From positions 1 through 64,000 of the forward strand of contig JAACJO010000038.1 in the NCBI GenBank assembly GCA_013368445.1: a stretch of 64,000 nt of DNA, written 5' to 3'. How positions within the stretch are numbered: position 1 is the first letter of the stretch; each line of letters begins with the position of its first letter. The notes beneath the pieces were generated by a model that saw only the letters and a program-made list of their open reading frames with translations, did not search any database and was not told the origin of the DNA. Positions 1 to 11,151 of this stretch are shown one piece after another. The stretch comes from Leucocoprinus leucothites. Taxonomy: Eukaryota > Basidiomycota > Agaricomycetes > Agaricales > Agaricaceae. The position numbers and the translations under genes are program-made.

Positions 1-2
1 AA

Positions 3-1253
3 GGACAAATATATGTACCAAAACTTGCTGAATTACAGGAAGACATCATGATCACACACCACAATGACCCAGATGCAGGACACCCAGGGCAGCACTATAT
101 GATCAACCTAATCAAAAGGACCTTCTGGTGGCCATCATTATGAAGCAACATCAAGCAATTTGTCAAAGGATGCCACACATGTCAACAAAACAAGACATCA
201 CACACCCAATCAGTGGGACCATTACACCTACTGTCCACACCATCACAACCATGGGAAGAAATCAGCATTGACATTATTGGACCACTCCCACCATCACAAG
301 AAAAGGATGCTATCTTGGTGGTAGTCGACAGGTACTCCAAGATGATATGACTCATCCCCACAACAATGAACCTGTCATCAGGAAAACTAGCTGAAATCTA
401 CAGAGACGAGATCTGGAAACTCCATGGGGTCCCCCAGGGCATTGTCAGTGACAGAGGGCCCCAATTCACATCAACATTCATGAAAGAACTATGCAAAGCA
501 TTGGGAACCAAATGATATCTTCCAACAGCCTATCACCCCCAGACAGATGGACAAACAGAACGAATTAACCAGGAAGTCAAAACATTCCTACAACACTACA
601 TCAACTACAAGCAGGACGACTGGGTAAGGTGGCTCGCAATAGCAGAATTCCAGTATAATGACAAGGCACATTCAGCGACAGGCCAATCTCCGTTTTACAT
701 CAACTATGGATGACACCCATGGAAAGGAACCCTGACAGTTAAAATGGAAATACCATCCCTGGAAGAATGGTTAAAGTGACTGGAAGAGACAAGAAAGGAA
801 GTATTGGCAGCATTAAACAACAACTGAGAGGCAATAGAAGAACAACACAATTAGTGGAGAGGATAAGCCCTTAACCTCAGGGAAGAAGAACTTGTGTGGG
901 TCAAAGGTACCCACATCACAACCAGCTGACCCACAAAGAAACTCGATCACAAGAGATATGGACCCTTCAAGGTTAAAGAACCAATTGGAGAAGGAGCTTA
1001 TCAACTAGAACTCCCAGAAGAATGGGTAATACATGATGTGTTCAATGAGAACCTCCTGACACATCACCATGGACTGGAGTTTGACACACAAAAACTTCCT
1101 ACCCCACCACCACCTGACCTCATTGATGGAGAAGAGGAATATAAAGTTGACGAAATCTGTGGCCATCAGAAGGGACATGGCACCCAATACCTGGTACACT
1201 GGAAAGGATATGGGAATGAACATGACCAATGGGTAGCGAGATACCCAATATAG
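3..1253 (+). pseudogene. Ty3/gypsy integrase with C-terminal chromodomain, degenerate
   Basis: One frame runs through the whole interval. It shows an HHCC zinc-binding part (HHNDPDAGHPG near 95-130, then CHTCQQNK near 172-192), the integrase core with the first Asp in SIDIIGP, the second in SDRGPQF and the Glu in TAYHPQTDGQTERIN, and a chromodomain at about 1137-1240 ending in YLVHWKGYGNEHDQW. It would have inserted element cDNA, with the chromodomain directing it to marked chromatin. In-frame stops are TGA at 141, 348, 513, 711, 777, 825 and 927, TAG at 852 and TAA at 864; several sit where relatives have Arg. The 5' part of pol lies outside the window, and the 3' end is cut by LINE-A sequence near 1257. 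CpG is very rare here, so this is an old copy. Confidence 0.88.
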
Positions 1254-1256
1254 GAT

Positions 1257-1732
1257 CCAAGTTGCCAAGCTTTTTTTAGCCAGAACTTGATGGTTTCTAG
1301 GTTGTCAGGATTTGTGATACCCAAGGTGGCAATGGATATGCTATTATATGATTCACAGACAGATTTGATGTGAAGTTTGGACTGAGCAGTGGTGAGACCA
1401 TGATTGCAAAATTCTGCTGCCTTATTAAAATTCTTGATGCAATTGGTGACAATGTTTTCCTCAAAAGGGATGATGACTGGTGACAAGTGGGACTATGTAT
1501 TGTCATTTTGGGCTTAGTGTGTTGAGTACTACAAGTAGAGGGCTCAGGTGCTTGAGGGTTAGCACCACCAAAACCTGCCTTGTACATGGCAAGGACTTTT
1601 TTGTATGATAATTTGGGAAAAGCAAGTATCATTTCTCACATCTTGACCCCATCAATGGAAGAGGGAGAGGAAGAGGAGGTCAAAGGTTAGACACCCTGTC
1701 AGGTAGCATCAGCAAATGACACTTTTTTTTTC
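1257..1732 (-). mobile_element. LINE-A fragment, middle of ORF1
   Basis: Read on the minus strand this encodes the central part of LINE-A ORF1, with recognisable stretches such as ETIKFWLKKAWQL and MILAFPKLSYKKVLAMYKAG, matching the same segment in the copies at 24,971 and 55,225. It is out of frame in places. It has neither the 5' end, the zinc knuckles nor a tail. It lies between the gypsy chromodomain and a poly-T run that starts the next retroelement tail. Confidence 0.8.
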
Positions 1733-1942
1733 TTTTTTTTTTAAAAAAAATCAATAATTTATTATGCAGTGCCTAAATGCAGTCCACACCTGCCAACATA
1801 ATACAGGCCTAAGTACCACTACCTAAACCAAACACTACAAAGATGGGAATAGATAAAGTCCTGTCCAAATACAGTACAATACTTGATGGCAAAGAGACAT
1901 GGGATAGTGACAAAATGAAACTACAAGTCCAACTCCCAGACC
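1733..1942 (-). mobile_element. LINE-B-like 3' tail
   Basis: A T-rich run on the plus strand (about 1733-1742) is followed by a degenerate form of the 3' end seen in full LINE-B copies: the cDNA-sense strand carries a GGACTGC...GCACTGCATAATAAATT motif and, further upstream, TTTGGACAGGACTTTATCTA. The coding part is absent. The right edge is set by the proposed LTR start at 1943. The copy is divergent and could be a third, related family. Confidence 0.55.
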
Positions 1943-2486
1943 TGTCAAGATTTGTGAATTACTAGCACTTACTAAGCATGCAAAAGTTATGGAGAGATCA
2001 GTTGTTGGCTTCAGCATATGTGCTGTGCCCTTTCAATATTGTGTTGACCAATTTGGTCTATGAGGAAGATGACAGGCAGTGCAAATTGGAATTCAACACT
2101 GAAGGAATAACAGACAGAAAGTCAGAGTGGAATCTTAGTCAATATTCAGAGTGGGTAATACATGAGCTAGTAGCAACATATTTAAGATAATGCAAAATAA
2201 GAGAAATAACATGTAAATATTGTGAAATTCACAATGCAACAATAAATGAATAAATAGATAAATGGAAGATAAATAGACAATGACAGACACAATGTAACAG
2301 AGAACAACAAACAGAAATGGAATGGCAGAAATGAATATGAGTGCAAATGAAAAGAGGATAGAATGATGAGCAGAAACAGGCTGTGAAATATTTATAGAAA
2401 TAGTATATAATAAAAATCACAGGAATCAGAAGTTGAAAGAATAGTCAGAGATTGAATCAGAGAGGTTGTGATTGCAGATTGTGACA
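1943..2486 (-). repeat. Probable Ty3/gypsy LTR (minus orientation)
   Basis: The interval begins TGTCAAG and ends GTGACA, giving TG...CA ends, and lies directly next to a polypurine tract. The same layout is seen at 10465-11023, which begins TGTTAAG and ends GTGACA, with similar length (544 against 559 bp). The sequence is AT-rich and has no supported gene; the open frame at 1978-2190 has no recognisable motif. The left edge rests only on the TG start and the end of LINE-B similarity. No partner LTR is visible. Confidence 0.5.
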
Positions 2487-2501
2487 GTATTCCCCCTTTA
2501 G
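2487..2501 (-). other. Polypurine tract of a minus-strand gypsy element
   Basis: On the minus strand the bases just upstream of the LTR read as a purine run ending GGGGGAATAC, followed at once by TGTCAC of the LTR. This is the place and composition expected for the plus-strand DNA primer of an LTR retrotransposon. The same motif is repeated at 11024-11038. Confidence 0.55.
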
Positions 2502-2566
2502 GACAGAGCCCTCAAGGACTTACTAATCCTTGATCTCTTGTCAAGATCACCTTGCCTCCTACCACC

Positions 2567-2758
2567 ATGGCTCCCCACTCCTTGAAGAAGACCCCTGACC
2601 TAAGTGCAATGACCAACAATGAACTCATGGCAGAGATTCAACATTGGAACACCAAACAGAGAGTGAATGTACAGCCAGTAATGGCTGCTGTGTTGGAAAT
2701 AACAATGAGTCAACCCAGTAACTGTGCAACAATGAATCTAGCTCCTATGGTGAAATGA
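2567..2758 (+). pseudogene. Start of an antisense accessory ORF of the gypsy element
   Basis: An ATG in good context (ACCACCATGG) opens a 63-codon frame beginning MAPHSLKKTPDLS. Its place matches the larger ORF at 11152: both start with MAP, both read on the strand opposite to the gypsy element, and both start 80-130 bp inside the polypurine tract. The frame is cut off by LINE-A sequence near 2806; bases 2759-2805 hold nothing recognisable. I do not recognise the product. Calling it an accessory antisense gene is an inference from position. Confidence 0.4.
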
Positions 2759-2805
2759 AGGGCCACTAGATTGTGACAGATAGTCCAAAGCAATGATAAC
2801 AATGA

Positions 2806-4293
2806 TGATTGGAAGGTGGAGGGGGAGCCCAGGAGACACAGATAGGGCCAGCAGGCTTAGAAGACGTGACATCATTCTTTGCCTTTTGGGAGCCTAACAC
2901 AGACAAGACATCATGTGCCTTGCCAGAAGACAAGACGTCATTCTGGGGGAGAGGAGGAGTGCCCTCTGCAGGAGGGGCTTTGTCAATGTTCATGGAATTA
3001 TTGTCGATGCAAGCTGTGGAGTTAGTTTGCCCAATAACAATGCCAGGTGGGAAAAGAGGAGTAGGGATGAAAGATGGGAAAGGTTTATGTGCCTTCTTTC
3101 CCTTGCCCTTACCCTTTGGAGGGGGGGAAGAGTCCATTATGGGAATATTGGAAGGAGGGCTAGTATATTGTCTCAGTGCTTCAACAATCATGAGTCTGCT
3201 TTTGCCGTTAATAGGCAAGTGGTCCCAGCCTGATTCAAACATAGTTGTAAGTAAACAATAGATTGGTTCCCCCATTTGGGGAAACCTCAGATCCTTTTCT
3301 CCAGGTCACAAACCCAAAGCAACACGATGTCTGAAGAAATTAGTAACATATTTTAGCACCTCAAGCACTTTGAAGGCAGCTTCACCAACAATCACAGTTT
3401 CTTCAATGGCTATGTTTGATGGATCCTTGAGATCCAGAAGATGTGGCTGTGCAGGCCTAGATTCCTGCAGCTGTGCATTGACATTACCAGTGACATTATG
3501 TGTGACATCAGGTGTGATGTCATTAATATCAGATGAACCAGTAAATAAAGTAGCCAGAGTGCTGGATAGCACAGCTATTGCTGACTCAGCAGATCCATGG
3601 ATCGCATGAGGCAGCCTTGAGGTAGGTGGGGGTCCAAAGAAATAAGTGTTTGGTACCCCATTACTGAGTATCCCATCCTCTTGGTCACTCCATGTATCCC
3701 CATGAGAGTTCAAGTTCAAAGGATCAGGTTGTTTGAGCTCACCTAGGAACCCTTCACCAAAAGGGTGGAAGGGAATAGGTGATTTAAAGCCATTGTATGC
3801 ACTCATAGATGCTGTTCTTGAGATGGCTTTGGGGGTGGTGTCCAAACCTCAGCGAGCTTCACGAGCACAAGCTTGCTTGGCACATGACAAAGGGGGAGGG
3901 GGAGTTCTGAGAGATGAATGTGATGCTGCAAGCAATAGTGCAGTAGGAACAATTATGGGGGAGGGGGGGGTTGAGACATCAGACAAATCAGAATCATTCA
4001 CACCACTCTTCTCTTCATTAGAGCCAGCTCTAGATGAGGCAGCAGACTTGGCATCATCATGGACTGAGTGTCTAGTTGATTTGATGGATAGTGCAGGCGA
4101 AGCTGAGTGGTCACACTTGCTAGATGAGACACGTGTTTCAGTATCAGTGATGTTCATTGGGTCCAAAGACGGTGGAGGAGTACTCTTAAGGTCCACCCAG
4201 TGCAATGGTGCAGTCATATTGGTATAATTTGTAGTCAATGTAGTAGTAGACACCATCAAAGAAATTGATGATGGTGGTAAGAGGGAAAGGAGG
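2806..4293 (-). pseudogene. LINE-A 5' end and N-terminal half of ORF1
   Basis: The minus strand carries the LINE-A 5' box (GGAGGGAAAG-type terminus at 4284-4293 on the plus strand), a short leader and an ORF1 start at 4217 (MTAPLHWVDLKSTPP). One frame then continues to 2806 with stops near 3849 and 3306, both TGA where the copy at 25,049 has Arg (RRGL and LGLRPG). The product is the Pro/Ser-rich N-terminal region of ORF1, followed by a conserved helical block (FKVLEVLKYVTNFFRHR). The zinc-knuckle half is missing. CpG content is low, so this copy is old. Confidence 0.82.
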
Positions 4294-4448
4294 GTCATCG
4301 TGGGCATTTGTGGTCATCAACTGCATGCAACTTGGCACAGTTGACACAGTTGATGTGGGGACAGGGATCCCTGGCAGCAGTGGGTGGAATGGGGGGATTG
4401 GCCTTTGGACTCCCCCCCCCCCCCCCCCATTTCTTCTTGATCTCATAC
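4294..4448 (-). mobile_element. LINE-B zinc-knuckle fragment and poly-C run
   Basis: Minus-strand translation of 4294-4410 resembles the last zinc knuckle of LINE-B ORF1 (a CPHxK-CxNC type segment followed by a PP-rich linker read backwards from the plus strand). It is followed by 17 consecutive C at 4412-4428 and by about 20 unassigned bases before the next tail. The fragment is short and damaged. Confidence 0.5.
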
Positions 4449-7100
4449 CTTTTTATTTTTATTTTTTTATATCAATGAATTTATATAGCAGTGCTTGATC
4501 ACAGTCCACTTTTAACTAAATAATACAGATAGACAGTACACTATGGCAAGCCAGGGTACACAAAGCGGTCGAAGACTGCTTAAGACAAAGACTATATATG
4601 ATTAGTCCAGCAAAATAGAAAAGACTTGAGAGAGACTATAGAACAAGGTGTTATATACAGAGATTGGACTCAAGAGAGAATAGAAGAGAGGAGATGAAAG
4701 AATGTAGTTCACCTTCATTTGGTTTGGCAGGCACAGGAGCTTGAAGTGGTGGTGGATGCATGTCATGATTAGTGAAGGCAAAAGCAGCCAGGTTCTTTTT
4801 CAAGAACTCGACGAGGAACTCATACTGAGGGAAGGTGTATTGTACCCACTGGGTGCAAATGGGATAGAGAGGGCAATAGCACAGAATATGGTGACATGTT
4901 TCCAGGTGATGGCCACACTGACAGGAATTGGGCTCAAGGGGGAAAAATCTCTTGTGATAAGCTCCAATTGGAGTATGGTTTAGGATAGCCCAAGTCATGC
5001 AAGCGCATAACGATGGTGACTCATTAGCTAAAGGAAGCCAGGTACCTCCCTTGGCATAAGTGGGGATGAGGAATTTGTGATTCCTTTTTGAAAGAAGGAA
5101 ACCGCTGCCATAGTACTTTTTCTTCCAGAATGTAGACTCCCAGGATTTCTGGCAGTCATTGGTGGTTTTGCATCACAAGAAGTCGAGAGTAGCACCCATG
5201 TAAGGAGGGGTGTGGATGTGTGTGGTAGTGACATCATTGTGGACTTTGAGGTGGGGCTTCCAATGCCACTTGGATGGGACATCCCAAAAGTCAATGGAAT
5301 GAGATGGTTTGGCTGAGAGCCAGTTGAATAGGAGCTGGCAAACTTGGATAGAGTGCAACTGACTCGAGTGAATGGAAGGGTTGACTGCCAGCTTAGCTGC
5401 TGGGAGACAGTCAGTGATGAGGATGATTTTGTCACACTGGAGGGAGATGGCTTTGGCAATGCCAATGCGAATGGAGTATAGTTCAGTGTCTGTGGAAGAT
5501 GCCTAGCCACTTGCCTGTTTTGCATGGGACACTTGTTGTCCACCACAATATAAATGTGCTGCCAAAACTGCTTGAAGGGAACCTACAAGTGGAACAGAAG
5601 CATCAGTAACAACTGATATACAAGTTTGATCAGAAGAGGAAGAAGAAAAAGCATAATCAAGAGACAATACATGTTTGTACATTTCGTGTTTATCTGAGCA
5701 ATTGCAAGGATGAAAATGAATGGAAGCAGAAAAGATGTCCATAAGACAAGACCCAGGCTTGGATTCAGGAGCAAAGGGAGAGAAGGAACCAGAGAGATGA
5801 GAGAGAGAACTATCTACATCAACAATAGGGCCTTTGACTTTAGCTTTTTTGGCTGGAGTGAGAAAGTGGAGCAATTGGGGATGGGGGGAAGAGTTAAGAG
5901 AGAAACGATCAGATAAAAGAGAACATAACACATGGTTTGAAGGTAAAGTGGAAACTTGATATGAAGAGCAAATAGCTAGTTTATGAAGATGAAGATGGAT
6001 AGGAATAAGTCGAGCAATACTTTCAACACCACCAGATGGGGAAGTGCAGAAGGCACCAGTGATCCAAAGAGCTGCATGCCTCTACATAGAGGAGAGGGAT
6101 TTGAGAAGTGCCTTGTTACAAGTGCCCTCATAGTACCATAGACGAAAGCCATATGTTGCCACAGGGATGACACATGACCTATATAAAAGTCACTTTTGAA
6201 GAAGGAGAAGACCTTGGGTGGAGTTACCTAGCATGCCCATGGCTTTCACCATAGACAATGCTTTGGTCGAGTAGTATCGGATGTGTTCTTGGAAAGACAG
6301 TTGACGATCAAAGTAGAAGCTGAGGTATCTCCAGAAAGGTTTCGGATGAAGGAGGGGCTACCGATGTCAGATAGGTCAAGTGGGGAATTGGAATCATTGT
6401 GACAATGAGAAAAATGGAAGACCTCAGATTTGTCATGTTCAATGACTAATCTGAGGTCAGTACAGATGGAAGTGATGACAGAGTACGCTGCTTTAAGGGA
6501 AGAGATGGTATCGGTATAGTTCTTCACTTGAGAAATACAAAGCCTATCATCAACGGAGGATAAGAGGGAGGAGGGGACTGATTGAAGATGAGCATGTTGG
6601 TTGAACATGAACATAAGAGGTGCCAAGTAAAGTGCTGAGAGAATGGGTGAAAGAGTTGAACCTTGCCCTACAACAACATCCATGTCATGGGCATCAGACA
6701 GGAAGGTGTTCTACATGAAATGAGTAGAGCAACCTATAAGATAGTGAGAAAAGAACATGACAAGTTCTGGGGCAAACCCCTGGCATTGTAAGATATCAGT
6801 GAGAATATTGTGATTCAGAGAGGGGAAGAATTGGGTGATGTCAAAAGCACAAACACTGGTGATCATACCTTTGGCCCATCCAGCCCAAATGATGTAAGTG
6901 AGGAAAACACCCATGTCCTCCATGGAGTGTTGAATGACCCCCCCCCATTTGATTTGGATGGAGAGCTCCTGATGAGACTACTTCAAATTGCATGCATCAT
7001 GTGATCATCTTTTTGATTAGTTTACCTAAAGTGTTTAGTAGGACAATAGGACAAAATGCTTTAGGGGTATCATAGGCCGGTTTATTTGGCTTGAGAACAT
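4449..7100 (-). pseudogene. LINE-A 3' half: reverse transcriptase, RNase H and tail
   Basis: A T-rich start followed by the LINE-A 3' motif marks the 3' end on the minus strand. Going upstream, ORF2 shows its C-terminal Cys/His region (CQCGHHLETCHHILCYCPLY), RNase H with VVTDAS, and RT with FDITQFFPSLN and VGQGSTLSPIL; the usual FVDD catalytic box reads SSVDDRL here. Several frameshifts and stops separate the pieces. Sequence stops at 7100 in the first RT block (KPNK), where LINE-B begins; the endonuclease side is lost. It is an old, CpG-poor copy and certainly not functional. Confidence 0.82.
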
Positions 7101-8656
7101 GCCTTCTTGTCCTCTTACCACCACTATCTCTTGAGTTGGTGTCTTAGTTTGAGTACAATACTACATTGTCTACACTAGCAAAACATGGGTAGGCGAAAGT
7201 CTAAAGCTATTAGTCGTGAGATTGTGAACATGGACCTCAACTCTGATATCGTGTCTGGTGATGACGAGCTCAACACTATCAATGAGGCCCCCAGGCCCTC
7301 CACCTCCACCCAGCCTGGCCACTCTATGGCAGAATTCAAGGCTCTGGCCGCCTCCATGAGGGCTGATGTTCAGTCATCCTCACCTCTTCCCTTGGTGCCT
7401 GCTGATGTTCCATCGCTGGCACCTACTACTCAGCCTCCAGTGACCTTAAGTCCCAAGGCCCTACTCATTGCTGGTGGTACCACATACTACCCAGTTCCCA
7501 CTCCTCCCCTGATTGCACCATCCACCCTGTTATCCTCTGCTGGGACCATGCCTGGAGACGATGCCGTGGCCAAGCGGGCTTTCAATGGCCTCAAGAAGTT
7601 CTCACATGGAGTACGAGAACTCCCTGATGATTCCCTCCTCAACAAGGACTATGCCAAGGCATGTGCTAGCTATCTTGCTAGTGCTGTCTATGAATTCAAG
7701 ATGAGCAGGCACAGGAGTGCATGCATTTCCATGGGTGAATAGTGGGCCAGCCATGGCTGGACCACCTTTCACTCCTTCATGCAGGGCTTTGCTCAGTTCA
7801 ATGAGCCGGAAGCCTCCCCTAAAGACACACACATTGTCTATAAGGCGACCCATGGATCCACTGACAAAGCAGAACCACATGACATTGACATGGGCTTCCC
7901 CAAGGTGCCCAAGCAAATGCCCAAGGCACTGTGGCCTGCCCTGGCCCATCCCCCCATACTGCCCAAGCAAGCACCCCCTAAGGCATGTGCTAGTGGCCCC
8001 CCTCAAGTGCCCATGAAGGCACCCATCCCCACTTCCACTCTGGCACCTCATCAGTGCTTGTTTGTGGAAGCCACTTATTCCAGTGCTTCAGCGCCACCTG
8101 TGTCACTCATCAAGCTGGCACAGACAAACCCCTCCATCAACCCTGATCACATCACCATGATGCATCAGGCTGCCACCACCACTGCTGGCTCTGCCAAGAA
8201 GCCATGCATGACCACTGCCAGACCCACCCACCACCAATTGTTCCTTGATTTCGCTGGGGATGCCAGTGAGATCACTTATCTCCACCACAAGGCCATGCAC
8301 CTTCTCAATGATGCCCTCTCATGTGCCAAGTCTTCTTTGTGCATTGAGAATATCACCAAGGTGTACAGCACCATTGCACTGTATACCTCTGCTATGCCCT
8401 CAGACTCTGACATCTCTGTTGTCGAGTCTGCTATTCTCTCCATCTTCACTGCCTCTTTTAAGCTGAAGATGCATTGCCCCAGGTCAAGGTCTTATCTCAA
8501 GATCCTCAATGTCTCCTTCCATGTGAATGGCATCCATATTACACCAGTTCAGATCACTGACTGCATGCAATTGTCTCCGTTCAAGGACACTTTTGCTGAT
8601 GTCTCATCTGTGCACATCATACGCAACTCCCCCAAGGCTGACACTGCTACCGTCCA
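7101..8656 (+). mobile_element. LINE-B copy 1, 5' end and most of its ORF
   Basis: It starts with the LINE-B 5' box (CTTGTCCTCTTACCACCA) and a leader of about 80 bp. The ORF begins at 7185 (MGRRKSKAISREIV) and stays in one frame to 8656 with a single TAG at 7740 (E-stop-WASHGW). The protein has a basic N-terminus, a Pro-rich middle, and the conserved block PTHHQLFLDF...ITYLHHKAMHLLND that resembles a block of LINE-A ORF1. The zinc knuckles and tail are missing, because the copy passes directly into LINE-A endonuclease sequence at 8657. No reverse transcriptase is present. Confidence 0.78.
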
Positions 8657-9028
8657 AGGGATCCCATTCTGGAGAACGACAGTTGAAGTCACCTCCTATG
8701 TACACAATATTAGGGATGTCAAGGAAGTTTGTCAAAAGAAAGGTGATCACCGATGATGATGAGTCAGAATATATGTTAAGAAAATGAATATAATTACCCT
8801 GGTTGAATAAACCCAGAATTTGGATATCACAGTGATTGACCCACTCCTGATGAAGGATAGGTCTCATATGAAGCAGATGTCTGTGAACGTAAGTCAAAGT
8901 ATGGGGGTGAGGGTCATTAGGCTTAGTAGGGCAAACCATATACAGCCATTCTGGATGAATAGGGGCACCTACAACATCATCCCCTTCAGGGTTAGTCATA
9001 GAAGGTGCCTTGCAGATCTGATTCCATG
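8657..9028 (-). pseudogene. LINE-A endonuclease fragment (left part)
   Basis: The minus strand encodes part of the ORF2 APE-type endonuclease, including IYSDSSSS and GGDFNCRSPEWDP, with the metal-binding Asp and Asn. It continues on the other side of an inserted LINE-B at 10414-10464 (LDFDIIFLQKPPWN, with the usual QEP changed to QKP). The 14 bases 9015-9028 are one copy of that insertion's target-site duplication. Confidence 0.75.
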
Positions 9029-10413
9029 CCCTCGGTGGCTAAGAAGTCATTTGCTGAGGTTGCCCATATGCTGGTGTCTGCAGCAGCACTTATCAAGCTT
9101 GCCCAGTCCTACCCCACCCTTGAGCCTGATCACATTGCTGCAATGCATCAGGCTGCCCTTGCTGACATGCCTTCTACAAAGAAGCCCCCTATGACCACGT
9201 CTGGCCCCACCCAACACCAACTCTTCCTTGATTTCACTGGCAATGCTGGTGATATCACCTACCTCCACCACAAGGCTATGCACCTTCTTAATGACTCCCT
9301 CACTTGTGCGAAGAGCTTGCTTCATGTTGAGAACATTGCCAAGGTGTACGACACCATCTCGTTGTACACCAACTCTATTGCCACTGATGCTGAGGCATTG
9401 GTGATTGAATCCTCCCTCTCTTCAGCCTTCACAGCCCTGTTCAAGCTGAAGACTAAATGCTACAGGTCCAGGTCTTACCTCAAGATCCTGGATGTCCCTT
9501 ACTACACAAGTGGTATCTGCACCACCTCACAACATGTCTTCAACTGTATGCACTTGTCTCCTGTCTCCCTTCAAGGAGATATTCACCAACATCTCCTCCA
9601 TGTGCATCATGCGCAACTCCACCAAAGCCAACACTGCCACCATTTGGGTCAACCTTTGGGATTCTCAGTCTGGCACTAACACTAAGCACTTGGTCGGCAA
9701 ATACCTCAACTTTGACAGCGTGCAGTCTATAATCAAGGCTGCATGCGCTCACTCTGGGACCCCCCAGTGTCAATGATGCTGGCATTGGGGCCACACTACC
9801 ACCACCTGTTGCAACTGCACTCTCAGGTGTTCACAATGCAGTGGGCCACATCAGTCTGAGAATCACTGCACCACCACCTCCTGCTGTAAGGGGTTGCCAA
9901 AGACTAACCCCCCCATTCAGCCCACACCTGCTGGGGAACTCTGTCCCCACATCAAGTGCATCAATTGCGGCAAGGAACATGCTGCTACTGACTGCAAATG
10001 CACATTCTGGTGTCATCAGTTTGATTGGAATTGGCTGCAAAGTCATTCTGGTCCTGCTGGTCAGCCCCAGGCCTAGGGGGAGCTCCCTAGTGTTAACACA
10101 TCATCCCCCATCCACCACCAGCCACCAGGTAGGCCCCTACAAACCCCAAGGCCTGCCACTTGCAGATGCAGTGATATTGGTATATGTTTCATTTCTTTGT
10201 ATTTTGTCACATGCCTAGCCCCCTTCTGCTGTCAATTCGTGTATTGTCTCGGACAGAACTATTATATATTCCTGGTTGTTTACTCTTGCATAGTCGGTAG
10301 CAGTACCAGTTCCCTGTAGTAGATAGTTGGGTGTGGACTGCTATCACATACTGCATTATAAATTTGGACCCCTCCAGGGTCCACTGAATAAAAAAATAAA
10401 AAATAAAAAAAAG
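9029..10413 (+). mobile_element. LINE-B copy 2, 5'-truncated with A-rich tail
   Basis: This insertion starts inside the ORF at KKSFAEVAHMLVSAAALIKLA and runs through the conserved HHKAM block, an RRM-like stretch, degenerate zinc knuckles (the last is near 9950, HIKCINCGKEHAATDCKC) and the LINE-B 3' end to an A-rich tail at about 10387-10413. A TSD, GATCTGATTCCATG, flanks it at 9015-9028 and 10414-10427, so it arrived by target-primed reverse transcription into an existing LINE-A. The frame is broken near 9550 and 9775, so it is not coding now. Confidence 0.82.
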
Positions 10414-10464
10414 GATCTGATTCCATGGGGGTTTCTGTAGAAAAATAATGTCAAAGTCCAGTTT
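10414..10464 (-). pseudogene. LINE-A endonuclease fragment (right part)
   Basis: It begins with the second TSD copy (10414-10427) and continues the LINE-A endonuclease of 8657-9028 toward its N-terminus. Similarity ends exactly where the TGTTAAG start of the next LTR begins, so the gypsy LTR edge interrupts the LINE-A. Confidence 0.65.
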
Positions 10465-11023
10465 TGTTAAGCGTGCAAATGCTACGGGTGGGGAGCCGAT
10501 GTCTAGGACTGGATGGACAGAGGTGTGACAGAGGTAAGGCAGGAGCTGGTTGTCAAATGCTGGAGTGGGTTGTGGCCTCAACTTATGTGTTGTGCTGACT
10601 ACTGACACTTGACCTGGATTTCAGACAAGATAAGAGAACAGAGGACGAACAGAGAGTAGAGGAAAGTAGTGTATCACTAAGTTGATTATCAGACTGAAGA
10701 ATCCAAGTACAAAGTCACACTACTTATATACAATGTGGAATATAGGATCGGATAAGGAAAACAAGCAAAGTAGTAAATGGAGAAATAATCAAAGTGGAGT
10801 CCGCAAATTTTACAAGGCTAGAAGATAGAAAATTTACTATTAAATGGTTGTCAGAAAATTTCGACAAGGCGGTATGAATTAATAAAATGGAAGATGTCAG
10901 AATAAGTCCAAAGGTGAAAGACTGATAAAAACCGAAGTAACTGATATGTGAGAATGGATAAGATTTCATGAAAATAATACCAAGTTCGAACCGTTAGCCG
11001 TTCTTGAGGACTGGCTCGTGACA
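10465..11023 (-). repeat. Ty3/gypsy LTR, 3' LTR of the minus-strand element
   Basis: The interval starts TGTTAAGCG and ends CTCGTGACA, and is followed by a polypurine tract on the element's own strand, so it fits the 3' LTR of the gypsy element extending to 17,483. It is 559 bp, AT-rich toward its right half, and holds no supported ORF. The left edge coincides with the end of LINE-A similarity, which supports the boundary. The matching 5' LTR is not present in recognisable form near 17,480. Confidence 0.6.
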
Positions 11024-11038
11024 GTATTCCCCCCTTAG
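11024..11038 (-). other. Polypurine tract next to the gypsy 3' LTR
   Basis: On the minus strand it reads CTAAGGGGGGAATAC and abuts TGTCAC of the LTR. Position and composition fit the plus-strand primer of a Ty3/gypsy element. The same tract, with one G fewer, lies at 2487-2501. Confidence 0.6.
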
Positions 11039-11151
11039 GGCTGAGCCCTCGAAGCCATGTGACTTGATCGTGGGAACCAATTCAAACTCCATATAAATTC
11101 CGCTCTGAGGAAAAATTAAGCTTTCTCACAACTTAATCCCCTTTATCTACC

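Noticed and set aside
1978..2190. 70-codon ORF in the first gypsy LTR
   Set aside because: No recognisable domain, lies within the proposed LTR and has no relative in the other LTR.
2809..3261. 150-codon plus-strand ORF
   Set aside because: It is the antisense of LINE-A ORF1 and recurs only where ORF1 is present.
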